A stretch of DNA of 64,000 bases from Lichina pygmaea. Lineage: Eukaryota; Ascomycota; Lichinomycetes; Lichinales; Lichinaceae. The notes beneath the pieces are model-generated. The model saw only the letters and a program-made list of their open reading frames with translations, had not been told where the DNA came from and made no database searches. Location of the stretch: assembly GCA_963422465.1 (NCBI GenBank), contig OY730173.1:62001-126000 (forward strand), given 5' to 3'. Below, one piece after another: positions 1 through 8,533 of this stretch (the stretch's first letter is position 1; every line of letters starts with the position of its first letter). The position numbers were made by a program, and so were the translations under genes.

Positions 1-852
1 CACGGAGTTCCGATCACGATCATTACAGACAGAGACAAACTCTTCACATCCAACTACTGGAAGACAATCAGTGCAGCCATGGGAACAAAACCCAAAATGT
101 CTACGGCCTATCACCCACGAACTGACGGCCAGACAGAGCGAGCAAACCAAGTCCTGGAGACTTACCTACGGCATTACATCAACAAAACCCACAGCAATTG
201 GGTACAATTATTACCGGTGGCACAGCTGGCAATCAACCAGCACAGATCAGACTCAACAAAGGAATCACCATTTTTTGCCAATTTTGGACGACATGCAAAC
301 ATCGGGATGCCAAGCAGAGCTTCACCAAACACGGAGAAAGCACTCCAACATGACAAGCTCCTACGACAAACGCACACGATGATAAGGCACTACCTTCAAG
401 AGACCTCAGAAAGAATGCAACGCCAAATGGACAAGAAATCGAAAATGGCACCTCAGCTAAAGAAGGGGGATAAAGTCTACCTCCTCACAAGAAATTGGAA
501 AACGAAGAAACCAAGAACAAAGAAACTGGACCATGTTAAGGTCAGACCATTTTCAGTCGAAGAAAGAACTGGACCAGTCAACGTCAGACTGCGACTACCA
601 AGGGATGCCAGAGTCCATCCAAACTTTCATATATCAATGATTGAACCAGCCGACCAGAGCACACCCTTGCAGGAAACATTCCATTACCAACCTGAAGAAG
701 AACAAGAATTTGAGGTTGAACAGATCCTGGCTAGGAAAGGTCAGCAATACCTTGTCAAGTGGAAAGGATACCCAGACTCAGAAAATACCTGGGAACCACT
801 CAAGAACCTCGCGAACTGCCAGCTTCTTCTGCGACAGTTTCGGCAGGAATAG
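1..852 (+). CDS. Ty3/Gypsy pol, integrase core to chromodomain (5' partial)
   Basis: The frame is open from the first base and ends at TAG 850-852. It would insert cDNA and target chromatin in the nucleus. The start shows the second catalytic Asp region (ITDRDKLFTSNYW), then the QTDGQTE-type region ending in the catalytic Glu (DGQTERANQ). A KKGDKVYLLTRNW segment follows, typical of the GPY/F part of chromoviral integrases, and then VHPNFHISMIEP. The C-terminus is a chromodomain (EFEVEQILARKGQQYLVKW, then [16 protein letters not shown]) with the aromatic residues of methyl-lysine readers. No stop or frameshift is seen. Upstream gag, protease, RT and RNase H lie outside the window. Confidence 0.93.
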   Translation, partial: HGVPITIITDRDKLFTSNYWKTISAAMGTKPKMSTAYHPRTDGQTERANQVLETYLRHYINKTHSNWVQLLPVAQLAINQHRSDSTKESPFFANFGRHANIGMPSRASPNTEKALQHDKLLRQTHTMIRHYLQETSERMQRQMDKKSKMAPQLKKGDKVYLLTRNWKTKKPRTKKLDHVKVRPFSVEERTGPVNVRLRLPRDARVHPNFHISMIEPADQSTPLQETFHYQPEEEQEFEVEQILARKGQQYLVKWKGYPDSENTWEPLKNLANCQLLLRQFRQE

Positions 853-895
853 GACCGAACAGCTCGGCCTGCAGGAGGGATGCGTCAATGACTGA

Positions 896-1300
896 TCAAG
901 TCAAATCCTCGCCATCCGACTCTATCTCTTTCACCAAGCACTGAAGCTTCTGCCTCGCACGGACCTCGGCGCCCTCCAACACCTTTCGCTTCCGAGACAG
1001 ACGAGCCTGCACTGTGGCAAGTTGTTCAAAGAGTGCATCACGTGTTGCCTTGTCAGCGGCAACATCCTCACGGAGGTTGTCCCGGGACATGTTCAAAGAT
1101 TCCCAGGACACAGAGACACAAGACCTTCCGTGCTGAGTGCACGCAGCACATTTCAACTTATCGTCCTCTCCCGGCATCTGGAAGCATGGACGACCACGGA
1201 GAACACAAAAGTCGCAGGGCGTACGCGAAACAAAACCCTGATCGCAGATTTGAGCAGCCAGCTGAGTTCGGCTAACAGTCACACATGACTTTGGAGGTAT
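896..1300 (-). CDS. Antisense Zn2Cys6-like protein of GypA (start codon lost)
   Basis: The opposite strand between pol and the 3' LTR holds an open frame of about 134 codons ending at TGA 898-896. It contains C-x2-C-x6-C-x11-C-x2-C-x6-C (from PCDFCVLRGRPC to KCAACTQHGRSC), the exact spacing of fungal Zn(II)2Cys6 DNA-binding domains. A charged, Leu/Ala-rich stretch follows (NLREDVAADKATRDALFEQL onward) that could be a coiled coil. Sister copies start MSPKS/MSAKS; here the ATG is ATA at 1300-1298, so translation would need the GTG at 1282. The frame starts 44 bp from the LTR. I infer DNA binding from cysteine spacing alone, and the basic residues of classic family members are only partly present. 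Confidence 0.72.
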   Translation of the reverse strand: MPPKSCVTVSRTQLAAQICDQGFVSRTPCDFCVLRGRPCFQMPGEDDKLKCAACTQHGRSCVSVSWESLNMSRDNLREDVAADKATRDALFEQLATVQARLSRKRKVLEGAEVRARQKLQCLVKEIESDGEDLT

Positions 1301-1321
1301 GACCAGATTTCATCGAGATGA

Positions 1322-1343
1322 TGAAAGATGGAGAGGAGGATAG
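1322..1343 (+). other. Polypurine tract of GypA-1
   Basis: A purine-rich stretch (GATGGAGAGGAGGATAG at its 3' end) directly abuts the LTR start TGTTACGACC. This is the usual site of plus-strand DNA priming in LTR retrotransposons. The complement CTATCCTCCTCTCC is found at the same place in the two minus-strand GypA copies (15461 and, as CTACCCTCCTCTCC, 25744). Confidence 0.85.
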
Positions 1344-1369
1344 TGTTACGACCCAGGAGGAACACAGTC

Positions 1370-1375
1370 TTTATA
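1370..1375 (-). promoter_or_regulatory. Antisense TATA box in GypA LTR
   Basis: On the minus strand the sequence reads GTATATAAAGAC. It is about 70 bp upstream of the original start codon of the antisense cysteine-rich frame and about 27 bp inside the LTR edge. The same box is at 15428-15435 (GTATAAAG) in GypA-2 and at 25708-25713 (TATAAA) in GypA-3. Its function as a promoter is inferred. Confidence 0.6.
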
Positions 1376-1500
1376 TACTCACAGAAAGCAGCAGACAGGA
1401 TACTGGACGGAAGTACCAGACAGCGTGACACGGGAACCGGTCACGTGACCGGCGAGACAAACCAGGGGGTGCTCGCCGCAGCATGCATATGCACGAACAA

Positions 1501-1720
1501 GTGAGCAAAGTGAGCAGAGCTCACCCAGCTCGCCGCAGCGTGCATGAAAAGTGAGCAAAGTGAGCAGAGCTCACCCAGCTTGCCGCAGCGTGCATGAAAA
1601 GTGAGCAAAGTGAGCAGAGCTCACCCAGCTCACTGCAGCGTGCATGAAAAGTGAGCAAAGTGAGCAGAGCTCACTTATCTCACCGAGTGAGCAAAGTGAG
1701 CAGAGCTCACTCTGCTCACG
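1501..1720 (+). repeat. 50-bp tandem repeats in GypA U3
   Basis: Three near-identical 50-bp units begin at 1501, 1551 and 1601, followed by a rearranged partial unit. Each starts GTGAGCAAAGTGAGCAGAGC and runs into TCACCCAGCT, so GTGAGC occurs twice as a direct repeat and once inverted as GCTCAC per unit. The array lies between the antisense and sense TATA boxes. It may be a set of binding sites that controls LTR promoter strength. Confidence 0.9.
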
Positions 1721-1730
1721 AACTGGGCAC

Positions 1731-1774
1731 TATATAGCCAGGCGATAGTTCCCCTATGGAACGATCGTCTTCAA
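1731..1774 (+). promoter_or_regulatory. Sense TATA box and predicted mRNA 5' end of GypA
   Basis: TATATA at 1731-1736 is conserved in all GypA LTRs. About 31 bp downstream lies GTCTTCAA (1767-1774), which is complementary to the TTGAAGAC located two bases after the 5' LTR in GypA-3 (plus-strand 31076-31083). This is the arrangement expected if the mRNA 5' end folds back to prime reverse transcription. Confidence 0.6.
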
Positions 1775-1975
1775 CTCATGTTGTGATCCAGACAACTAGA
1801 TCTACTTCAATACAATCCTTTTGTACGAAGCCGTTGATCAGGTGTCACCACCACCACGTTCCACCAAACCCCTTCGCACTCCTTGACACTCCTCTCCTGC
1901 GAGAACCAACCCGCCTTCCACCTCTCGCCCTAATCCTATACTCGGATAGGACGGTACGGTACGGACCGCAACACA

Positions 1976-3025
1976 GACAATCTTCAGCTCAAGCTCAGAC
2001 TGGGGAATGTGATTCTCAAACCAAAAGAAGAAGTGTGAGTACTTGGAGTGTACCTAGATGCAAAGCTCCACTGGCACAAACACCAGAGGATTATTCTTCA
2101 AAAAGCACAGAAAGCACTCTCTTCTCTTTCTAGAACTTCCTATTCTACTTGGGGCTTTCCAGTTCACACATCACGTCTGGTGTACACTGCTATACTGAGA
2201 TCTCTACTGAGCTATGCAGTGGGGATCTGGTTTAACCCTCTAAGAAAATCCTCCAATATCTCTTCTCTTGTTTTATTTCAAAACAGATGCCTAAGACTTA
2301 TTGGGGGTGCCTTCAAAGCCACTCCTTCTTTTCTATTAGAGAGTGAGCTTTTTCTTCTACCTCTAGACCTATACTTTAAATTTTGCACTGCCTGTTTTCT
2401 TTCTTCTATTCAAAACTCCCCTCTCAAATACTTTCTTGACAGTATCTTTTCCACTATTTCCAGCTATACCTCTCTCTTGAAGAAACCTTTAAAGGAATCC
2501 TCAACTATCTCTCCTAAGTGGAAATTCACTTGGTTAAGTCAAATAACTACTAACCAGGCTAGTTCAAAGAAAGAACTACAAAAGCTCTTTACTAAAGAGT
2601 GGGAAGACCAATGGGAAGAGAAGAAAAGAAGAAGCTATCCAGGCTGGCAGACTTTCTGTCAAAAGCCACACAAAAACAATCTGAAGCTCTACAAAGAGTT
2701 ACAGAAAGCTGAGGCAAGTCTGCTACTGCAAATCAGGACTGGAAGAATTGGTTTGGCAAGTTTTCTTTTCAGAGCTGGAGTTCCTGACTTCCCTACCCCA
2801 CTATGTGTGTGTGGCCAAGCAGAAGAAACTGCAAAACATATCACCTCTTCATGCTCTCTTTATTCAAGACAAAGACAACAAGTCTCTTTTAATCCCCAAG
2901 ACTTCACCACTATTATCTCAAACCCAGAGCTACTACAGAAGTTCTTGTACTGGTTTATGTCTTTGAAAAGACTAAACCAGTTTAATCTAGCTTTCAAACT
3001 CCACTATTCCCAATCCAATACCTAG
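1976..3025 (+). pseudogene. LINE-A ORF2 C-terminal remnant
   Basis: The frame continues the end of the reverse transcriptase domain (NVILKPKEEV, VLGVYLDAKLHWHKH) and the C-terminal C-x-C-x8-H-x4-C finger (CVCGQAEETAKHITSSC). A TGA at 2036-2038 replaces a CGA that is intact in the full-length copies, a CpG transition. From 2048 the frame is open to TAG 3025. The catalytic RT core is missing, so it cannot act alone. Confidence 0.9.
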
Positions 3026-3102
3026 ATTCTCTTCTCTTACCAGAAACTTCAAGATTTCTTTTGTTACATTCCCTAGTCACACTCTGCCTTCAGTTTTTAT
3101 CT

Positions 3103-3121
3103 CTTCAAAGGTTTTCTGAAG
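3103..3121 (+). other. LINE 3' UTR hairpin
   Basis: Stem CTTCA / TGAAG closes the loop AAGGTTTTC, about 80 nt before the A-rich tail. The same loop with a compensating stem occurs in LINE-B (7266-7284) and in full-length LINE-A (44265-44283). LINE reverse transcriptases often recognise such 3' stem-loops; that role here is inferred. Confidence 0.55.
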
Positions 3122-3202
3122 GAGTTCACTATTAGCTAGAAGATCTGCATGACTGTAAAGCTACTACCAGTGTAAGAATCAAATAAAAATAAAATAAAAA
3201 TC

Positions 3203-5299
3203 CTGCAGTACTTTGATCTGGAGAAAGAGTGTGTTGTTAAGACTGATACTTCTGACTACATCTCTGGTGCTGTCCTGTCACAGCCAGACTATGAAGAAGT
3301 TCTACACCCTGTTGCCTTCTTGTCACACCACCACCTGCCAGCAGAATGCAACTATGAGATCTACAACAAAGAGTTGCTGGCAATTGTCTGTGCCTTTGAA
3401 GAATAGTGAGCAGAGCTTGAAGGATCTCCAGAACCTGTCAAGGTGATCTCTGATCACAAGAACTTGGAGTACTTCATGTTGTCAAAGTGCCTTTCTCACT
3501 GTCAAGTCTGTTGGAGTGAGTTTTTGTCATACTTCAATTTCAAGATCAGCTACTGTCCAGGCAGTCAGTGCAAGGCCAACACTCTCACTTGATGTTCCCA
3601 AGACCTTCTGTCAGACAGTGATCTCTGTCAAGACTTCATAGAGCAAGTTGTCCTCAAGCCCAAGAATCTTGCATATTTAGAGGTTCAAGTCAAGCCTATC
3701 CAGATCCTGAGATGTTCAGAAGCTGCACCAGTTGATACTGAACCTGATGCTACACCTCTTTCAGACATCATCCAAGCTGCCTATAACAACCTTGCTGAAG
3801 ATGATCCAGTGGCAACAGTATCACAGATGCTAAGGGATAGTGTCAGGCATAGTCAAGAAGTATCTCTCTCAGACTGCAGCTTGGAAAATGACTATCTCTT
3901 CTACAAGAACTGACTCTGGATCTCTGAGAATGATGAGCTACACCTACACCTGTTCCAAGAAGTCTATGACCAAGCAATAGCTGGACACACTGGGATTACC
4001 AAGACCCACAATCTTCTGTCTTGTTGGTACTATTAGCCAAAGATAGTGAACATCATACAGCAGTACATCAGGAATTGTCATGTCTGGTCTTGAGCAAAGC
4101 CTGCCTGTGATCACCAAGGAAAGCTACTGTCTCTTCCCATACCTCAGCAATATTGGCAGGATCTGGCTATAGATTTCATTACTGACTTGCCCAAGTCAAG
4201 AGATGCCTGCTTCCCTGGTGCCAAGCACATCTGGGTTATCACTGACTGTCTCACCAAAGAACACCACTTTGTGCTATGTGCTGAGATAACAACCTTGTAT
4301 CTTGTCTGGATGTTCATCCAGTTTGTTGTCTGTACCCATAGCTTACCCAGGAGTATTATCTCAGACAGAGAAGGTCAGTTTGTCAGCTTATTCTGGAAAG
4401 CACTCTGTGCCTATCTTGACATCATGCTACAACTATCCTCAGAACACCACCCAGAGACAGATGGTCAGACAGAACAAGAGAATCAGGAGCTTGAACACTA
4501 CCTGAGATCCTATATCAACTATCTCCAAGATGACTGGGTCTAATAGTTTCCTCTGGCAGAGTTCACGCAGAACAACTCCCAGTCTGATTCCTCTAGTATG
4601 TCACTGTTCTTTGCCAACAAAGAGTTTTATCCACAGCTCAGCATCACACCCATGAGTGAAGCCTGCAACCAAGATGCTATGGAAATCTCTGGAGAAATAA
4701 CGCAGATTCTGGAACAGTTATAAGCTGAACTCCGACTATCCCAGAAAGCTCAAGCTCACACTACCAATTTGCATCAAGTCCTGTCACAGTTCTATCAAAC
4801 TAGAGATCTTGTTTGGCTGAATACCAAGAACATCAGGACATGCCACCCATGCAAAAAGCTTGACAACAAGTGGATTGGACTATTCAAGGTGTTGAAGACA
4901 GTCAGAAGCTGTGCCTGCCATCTGGAGCTTCCACATACTCTCAAGATCCACCCTATCTTTCATGTTTCTCTTCTACATCTGACACCTGCTAATCCTATCC
5001 CTGGCCAATCAAATAAACACTCTGGCCCTGTCATTAGTCAAGACACAGATAAAGAGTTCCAGGTTGAAGAAATCCTTGACTCTAAGACAGTAATATCTTG
5101 ACAGAAGTTCAAGTACCTGGTTAAATAGTCTGGATGGCTATTTGAAGATACCACTGAAGAGCCTATTAAGCATCTTGACAATGCCAAAAACACTATCTAC
5201 AACTTCCATGAGAAATACCCAAGGAAACCACAGCTATAGAACTACACCCACAAGCAGCCTGAGACTCACAGGAGTTCACCATGTGAAGGAGGGGGGTAA
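3203..5299 (+). pseudogene. GypB pol: RNase H, integrase, C-terminus
   Basis: A single frame can be followed from [17 protein letters not shown] (RT/RNase H junction) through integrase to TAA 5297-5299, which touches the LTR start. The integrase core shows ITDCLTKEHHF, IISDREGQF and ETDGQTEQENQ, covering the DDE positions. EEFQVEEILDS-like sequence marks a degenerate chromodomain. The frame has many stop codons (for example TGA in place of the CAA/CGA codon of the C-S-Q-A-K motif near 4093) but no obvious indels, so decay was by transitions. Not functional. Confidence 0.88.
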
Positions 5300-5566
5300 T
5301 GTCACAGTTCTGGCCCAGTTGCATATCTGGCACAAGTCATGCACCTTGCCGGGAAGTTCTATCTGCACTGTTGCCTGTTTGCTCTGCTGTATCCCCTGCC
5401 TATAAGAACTCCTCCTACTCCCCCAGCTTCTTCTCTTCTTCTTTTCTCTTTTCCTTCCTTGTCTTTTGTCTTGTACATCAATCCAAGTCTCAAGTCTCAA
5501 GCCAAGTCAGATCAAGGTTACTGAATCAGTTAGGCTTGAGTTCTGCTCTGCTATTGCCTTGTCACA
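5300..5566 (+). repeat. 3' LTR of GypB-1 (267 bp)
   Basis: The LTR runs from TGTCACAGTTCTGG to GCCTTGTCACA, preceded by the purine tract GAAGGAGGGGGG. It has a TATAAG at 5401-5406 and GTCTTTTGT at 5461-5469, the latter complementary to the GypB primer-binding site. The right flank AGCTG equals the left-flank duplication seen beside the 5' LTR at 51549-51553 (CAGCT on the plus strand). Confidence 0.92.
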
Positions 5567-6564
5567 AGCTGCTGGTGTTGCGGAGTGACAGGCCACCGGA
5601 GATGTCACGCAGGCACCCTGGATACCCCTGTGAAACAGCTACAGTAGAACAGAGGACTGCGACCAAGCTTGGGAGATGAAAACCACCTGACAGACAACTA
5701 CCATGTACACTACAGTCTGAAGCCAGCCCCACAGCTGGTGGATGTGAAGTCTAGACATCTGATAGGGCATCTCTGAAGTAGTCGAGAGAAGTTTTTGTCA
5801 AGTCACCCTCCTAGCAGAGTCTCCAGCTAACATGTGAGGATCTGCTAGGGGGGAGAGTGGCCTTGGCACTGTGGTGTTGTTAATCAAACAGAGACCACCT
5901 GTTAAAGAAGGAGAGTGGTCGTACAAGAAGACATTGCCACTCCAGTGCCTAAGGGCTGTGTGATAGCCAACGTGCTGGCTTGATGGTTTTGCCTAAGGTC
6001 TTGCTACAAAGTCTCTTTGTACAATCCACAATCTGGGGCCGGGGGACTGGGTTATCCAGTGGGCCAACAGGTGCAACCGAGGCCCCACAGGTGACAGCAG
6101 ACCAAGGAAAACTTCTCCCTACTTGGTTAGTGGGCTGGAAAGGCAGCCCTGCAGGTGCTGGCACAGCCTGCAGGTTCTGTAAGGCTTGCGAGGCATGGTC
6201 AGCCTTTGTACAAGAGATCTGCGAAGGTAACACAAAACAGTTAACAACTGCAAGACATAGTATATAATGGCAGTGACAGAGGTAGGGCCTGGGCCTACTA
6301 CAAGACTGTCTATATAGCCTGAGAGAACAGATGCGCATGCCGGTTCGTACAGAGTGCAGACTTAGGCTGCAAACAACAAGCTCAGGGAGCAAACTACAGT
6401 TGGAGTGTGGGCTCTGGGCTGGTGACCCAGCGCTCCGAAGCAGGATCCCAGGGGTGAGCATGTACGGCAGAGTGCAAGAGATCTCTGGACTGTGGGAAAG
6501 TGTGGTAGAGACCCTGTGGGGGGGTGCCAACTCTACACTATGTTCTGGCATAGTACGACTGTGG
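5567..6564 (+). mobile_element. Element X, right part (copy X1)
   Basis: This matches 11283-12284 closely, apart from many CG to TG/CA changes. The first 120 bp of X are missing here but are present, inverted, at 51549-51673. The two parts add up to about 1118 bp after removing the 5-bp duplication, against 1117 bp for the uninterrupted copy. No known domain is recognised. A minus-strand open frame of 211 codons (6584-5949) is shared with the other copy, but I see no motif in it. X is followed directly by LINE-B sequence. Confidence 0.8.
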
Positions 6565-7152
6565 CCTTCTACACTTCTCCACAAACTACACAGTCAAATT
6601 TCTCTCTATGTTTCTTCTCTCAGAACTACACCAAAGTCTCTGACAACTATTTCTCTAAACTGGAGAACAGTCTGGCTGGAACAACTAACTACTAACCAAG
6701 ACTTCTTAAAGAAAAGTCTACAGGAAGTTTTCCACAAAGAATAGGAAGCCAGATGGCAGGTAAGCAGAGGAAATTGTTCTGCTATTTGGGACATGTTCAC
6801 CAGAAGGCCACAGAAGAAAAACCTCAATATCTTCAAAGATTTGAGAAAAGCTGAGTCTAGTCTATTTCTTCAAATTCTGTCAGCAAGAATAGGACTGGCC
6901 AGTTTTCTTTTCAGAGCAAATGTTCCAGACTTTAACTCCCCTCTATGCACCTGTAGTTTTGGAGAAGAAACAGTCCAACACATCACTTTTTTCTGTAACA
7001 AATTTTCAAACCAAAGACAACAAGTCCAATTCCCTCTACAAGATTTCCTATCTATCTTATTCTCCTCCAAGCTACTTCCTAAACTTCTTTTCTGGTTTAT
7101 GTCTTTGAAAAGACTTGACCAGTTCAACCTAGCCCACCAAGTCTCTTTCTAA
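6565..7152 (+). pseudogene. LINE-B ORF2 C-terminal remnant
   Basis: The frame includes a TAG after FHKE (about 6742) and is then open to TAA 7152. It shows SARIGLASFLFRANVPDF and the C-terminal finger C-T-C-x8-H-x4-C (LCTCSFGEETVQHITFFC). There is no RT core. It is homologous to LINE-A residues of about 930-1070. Confidence 0.85.
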
Positions 7153-7265
7153 GCTCTACCAAGTCAACTGTTTGTTTTAACAAATAGCTACATGTACAAA
7201 TCTTCTTAGCTACTGCATATTCCACAAGATTTTCCCTAGTCTCTCCCAAGCTCCAGTTTTTATTC

Positions 7266-7284
7266 CTCCAAAGGTTTTCTGGAG
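7266..7284 (+). other. LINE-B 3' UTR hairpin
   Basis: Stem CTCCA / TGGAG around loop AAGGTTTTC. Compared with LINE-A (CTTCA / TGAAG), one U-A pair has become C-G, a compensatory change that supports a real RNA structure. Confidence 0.55.
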
Positions 7285-7364
7285 AAACAAACATGTACCT
7301 AGAAATTCTGCATAGCTCTACAGCTAAATCAGTGTAAGAATAAAATAAAATAAAATAAAATAAA

Positions 7365-7698
7365 CATAGGCTCTGAGGTACTACTCCAATATTTGGTTTT
7401 GGTGTTCTGTCTACCTGTCAGTCTGTGAGTAGAACACAGTGCTTAACTTTCTTTTGATCTTGAGGAAGTAGTAGAGAGATAACCAAAACTTGGATGTGAA
7501 GACCACCCCTCAGTCTGAGATAATAGCTTGGGGTGTGCTGGCACCCCAAAGAACTCACTTGTGGTAGAACAGATCTGCAAGATTAGCAGTGTTGATATTC
7601 TTTCAGGTGTGGTAGTACTGTGCCAGCTTTGTATACTGATTGACAACAACAAGGATAGAGTTATATGTATGTCCATGTTGGGTATACAGTAGCAAATC
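7365..7698 (-). pseudogene. GypD integrase core fragment
   Basis: Read on the minus strand it gives a chromoviral integrase core: NSILVVVNQYTKLAQYY, then GASTPQAIISD followed by a stop where the family has R or Q, and SQTDRxTEHQNQ. It ends at YLRA beside the LINE-B tail. The next codons of the same protein (RVYVVYQQGN, then STWLPIAEFTYNN) are at 51674 on the plus strand. Bases 7684-7698 (ATACAGTAGCAAATC) are the left target duplication of the LINE-A copy that follows. Confidence 0.82.
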
Positions 7699-7699
7699 C

Positions 7700-8533
7700 C
7701 AAGAGACTAAGAGTTTTCTGGAGAAAGACTCTGCCTGGATATCAGCTATTTTTACCAAGGAAGCAACTATCCAACCCAAGAGATTCCCAGTGTTGATTCA
7801 TGGAGTCAGAACCACAGACATCCAGCCAGAAAACCTGGAAAAAACTCGCCAGACTATCCAGAACAGCAACCTATCCCTGAGCAAGCAAATCACTATTCTA
7901 AGAGCCTACTGGTCAAAGAAGGCTATAGCTCAAAAGAAACCAGTTACTTCACTCCACCTGGATCTGGCCACCCCGGAACAGGCCAATCTTCTAATTGAGA
8001 GTGGAGTAGTGCTGGGCCACAGATTGCATAAGGCAGAGCCTTTTCTGGCTAACACAGTGGTGGCACAATGCTTCAAGTGCTTTGGGTATGGACACCAAGC
8101 TCGCCTGTGCAGGAATCAAGCTGTATGTGGTGCCTGTGGAGGCCAGCATGAAAGAAGAACCTGCCAAATCCCTGAGCAACTGCTAAAGCCAAAATGCAGC
8201 AACTGCAAAGGAGCTCACCCAGCCTGGGCTAGCACATGCCCAGTATGCCAAGAAGCAGTCAAGAAGGCAAGAGAGGCATGGATTTCCCGCCCAGGGAAGT
8301 ATGAGATCTCCACTGCTACCACTGTCCCAGTCACACAGTCTCCAGTTACTTTCCCCTTCATACAGACTCTTCCAGGGGGAAAAAGACGGAAAACCACAGA
8401 GCCAACTAGAAGCTCAGAGAGACTCAGAGGAGAGTCTCCAGAAGTGCAAATTCTGTCTACAAGATCAACAAACACAGGGGGAAAGCAGTCAGTCAACCCC
8501 TTCAAGATCTTTGAAGATGAAATGTCTACATGA
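7700..8533 (+). pseudogene. LINE-A ORF1, 5'-truncated
   Basis: The C-terminal 277 codons of the RNA-binding ORF1 protein are present, from ETKSFLEKDSAWISA to TGA 8531-8533. Three zinc knuckles are intact: CFKCFGYGHQARLC, CGACGGQHERRTC and CSNCKGAHPAWASTC. The N-terminal 200 residues were never copied, since the 5' end of the insertion lies here. An ATG upstream in GypD sequence (7640) is in frame but is not a natural start. Confidence 0.9.

Larger units (their letters stand above)
1..1973 (+). mobile_element. GypA-1: 3' end of a Ty3/Gypsy chromovirus
   Basis: The window opens inside pol of an LTR retrotransposon. In order it holds the integrase C-terminus and chromodomain, an antisense cysteine-rich frame, a purine-rich tract and a complete 3' LTR. 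The element ends at 1973 and LINE-A sequence follows at once, so it was inserted into a LINE-A copy whose left part lies outside the window. It is the least decayed of three GypA copies: its pol frame here has no stops and many CpGs survive. The same family occurs at 14929-21368 and, with a different U3, at 25143-31684. Confidence 0.93.
1344..1973 (+). repeat. 3' LTR of GypA-1 (630 bp)
   Basis: The LTR runs from TGTTACGACC to GACCGCAACA, with TGTT/AACA terminal inversion. It is longer than the 532-568 bp LTRs of GypA-2 because it holds more 50-bp repeat units. From 5' to 3' it has an antisense TATA (1370-1375), a GTCACGTGAC palindrome (1440-1449), tandem repeats (1501-1720), a sense TATATA (1731-1736), and then a segment shared with all GypA LTRs. 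Confidence 0.93.
1974..3200 (+). mobile_element. LINE-A fragment (La1), interrupted by GypA-1
   Basis: The LINE-A 3' part starts in the middle of ORF2, directly at the GypA LTR boundary, and runs to an A-rich tail ending at 3200 (after CAGTGTAAGAATC). Its 5' remainder would be left of the window. It is inserted in, or abuts, GypB pol at 3201. Confidence 0.9.
3201..5566 (+). mobile_element. GypB-1: 3' half of a Ty3/Gypsy element
   Basis: It starts inside the RT/RNase H region just after the LINE-A tail and runs through integrase to a 3' LTR. It is followed by the sequence AGCTG and element X. The matching 5' half, also flanked by X and the same 5-bp duplication, appears in inverted orientation at 48820-51548. 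The element therefore seems to have been split by a rearrangement. Confidence 0.88.
6565..7364 (+). mobile_element. LINE-B 3' end (Lb1), joined to X
   Basis: LINE-B is a diverged sister of LINE-A. This copy begins in the ORF2 C-terminal region (TLHKLHSQISLYVSSLRTT-like) and ends in a (TAAAA)n tail. An 11-bp CATAGGCTCTG follows the tail (7365-7375), and its complement CAGAGTCTATG lies beside the free end of X at 51674-51684. X plus LINE-B therefore behaved as one insertion in GypD. Confidence 0.85.

Noticed and set aside
1501-1720. CRISPR-like array
   Set aside because: Units are contiguous tandem repeats without unique spacers and lie inside an LTR U3.
5949-6584. A 211-codon minus-strand frame in X1 as a protein-coding gene
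   Set aside because: It recurs in X2 but has no recognisable motif, and high CG content keeps frames open. Kept only as a note under element X.
7640-8533. A 297-codon gene starting at 7640
   Set aside because: The first 20 codons are GypD sequence fused by chance to a truncated LINE-A ORF1.
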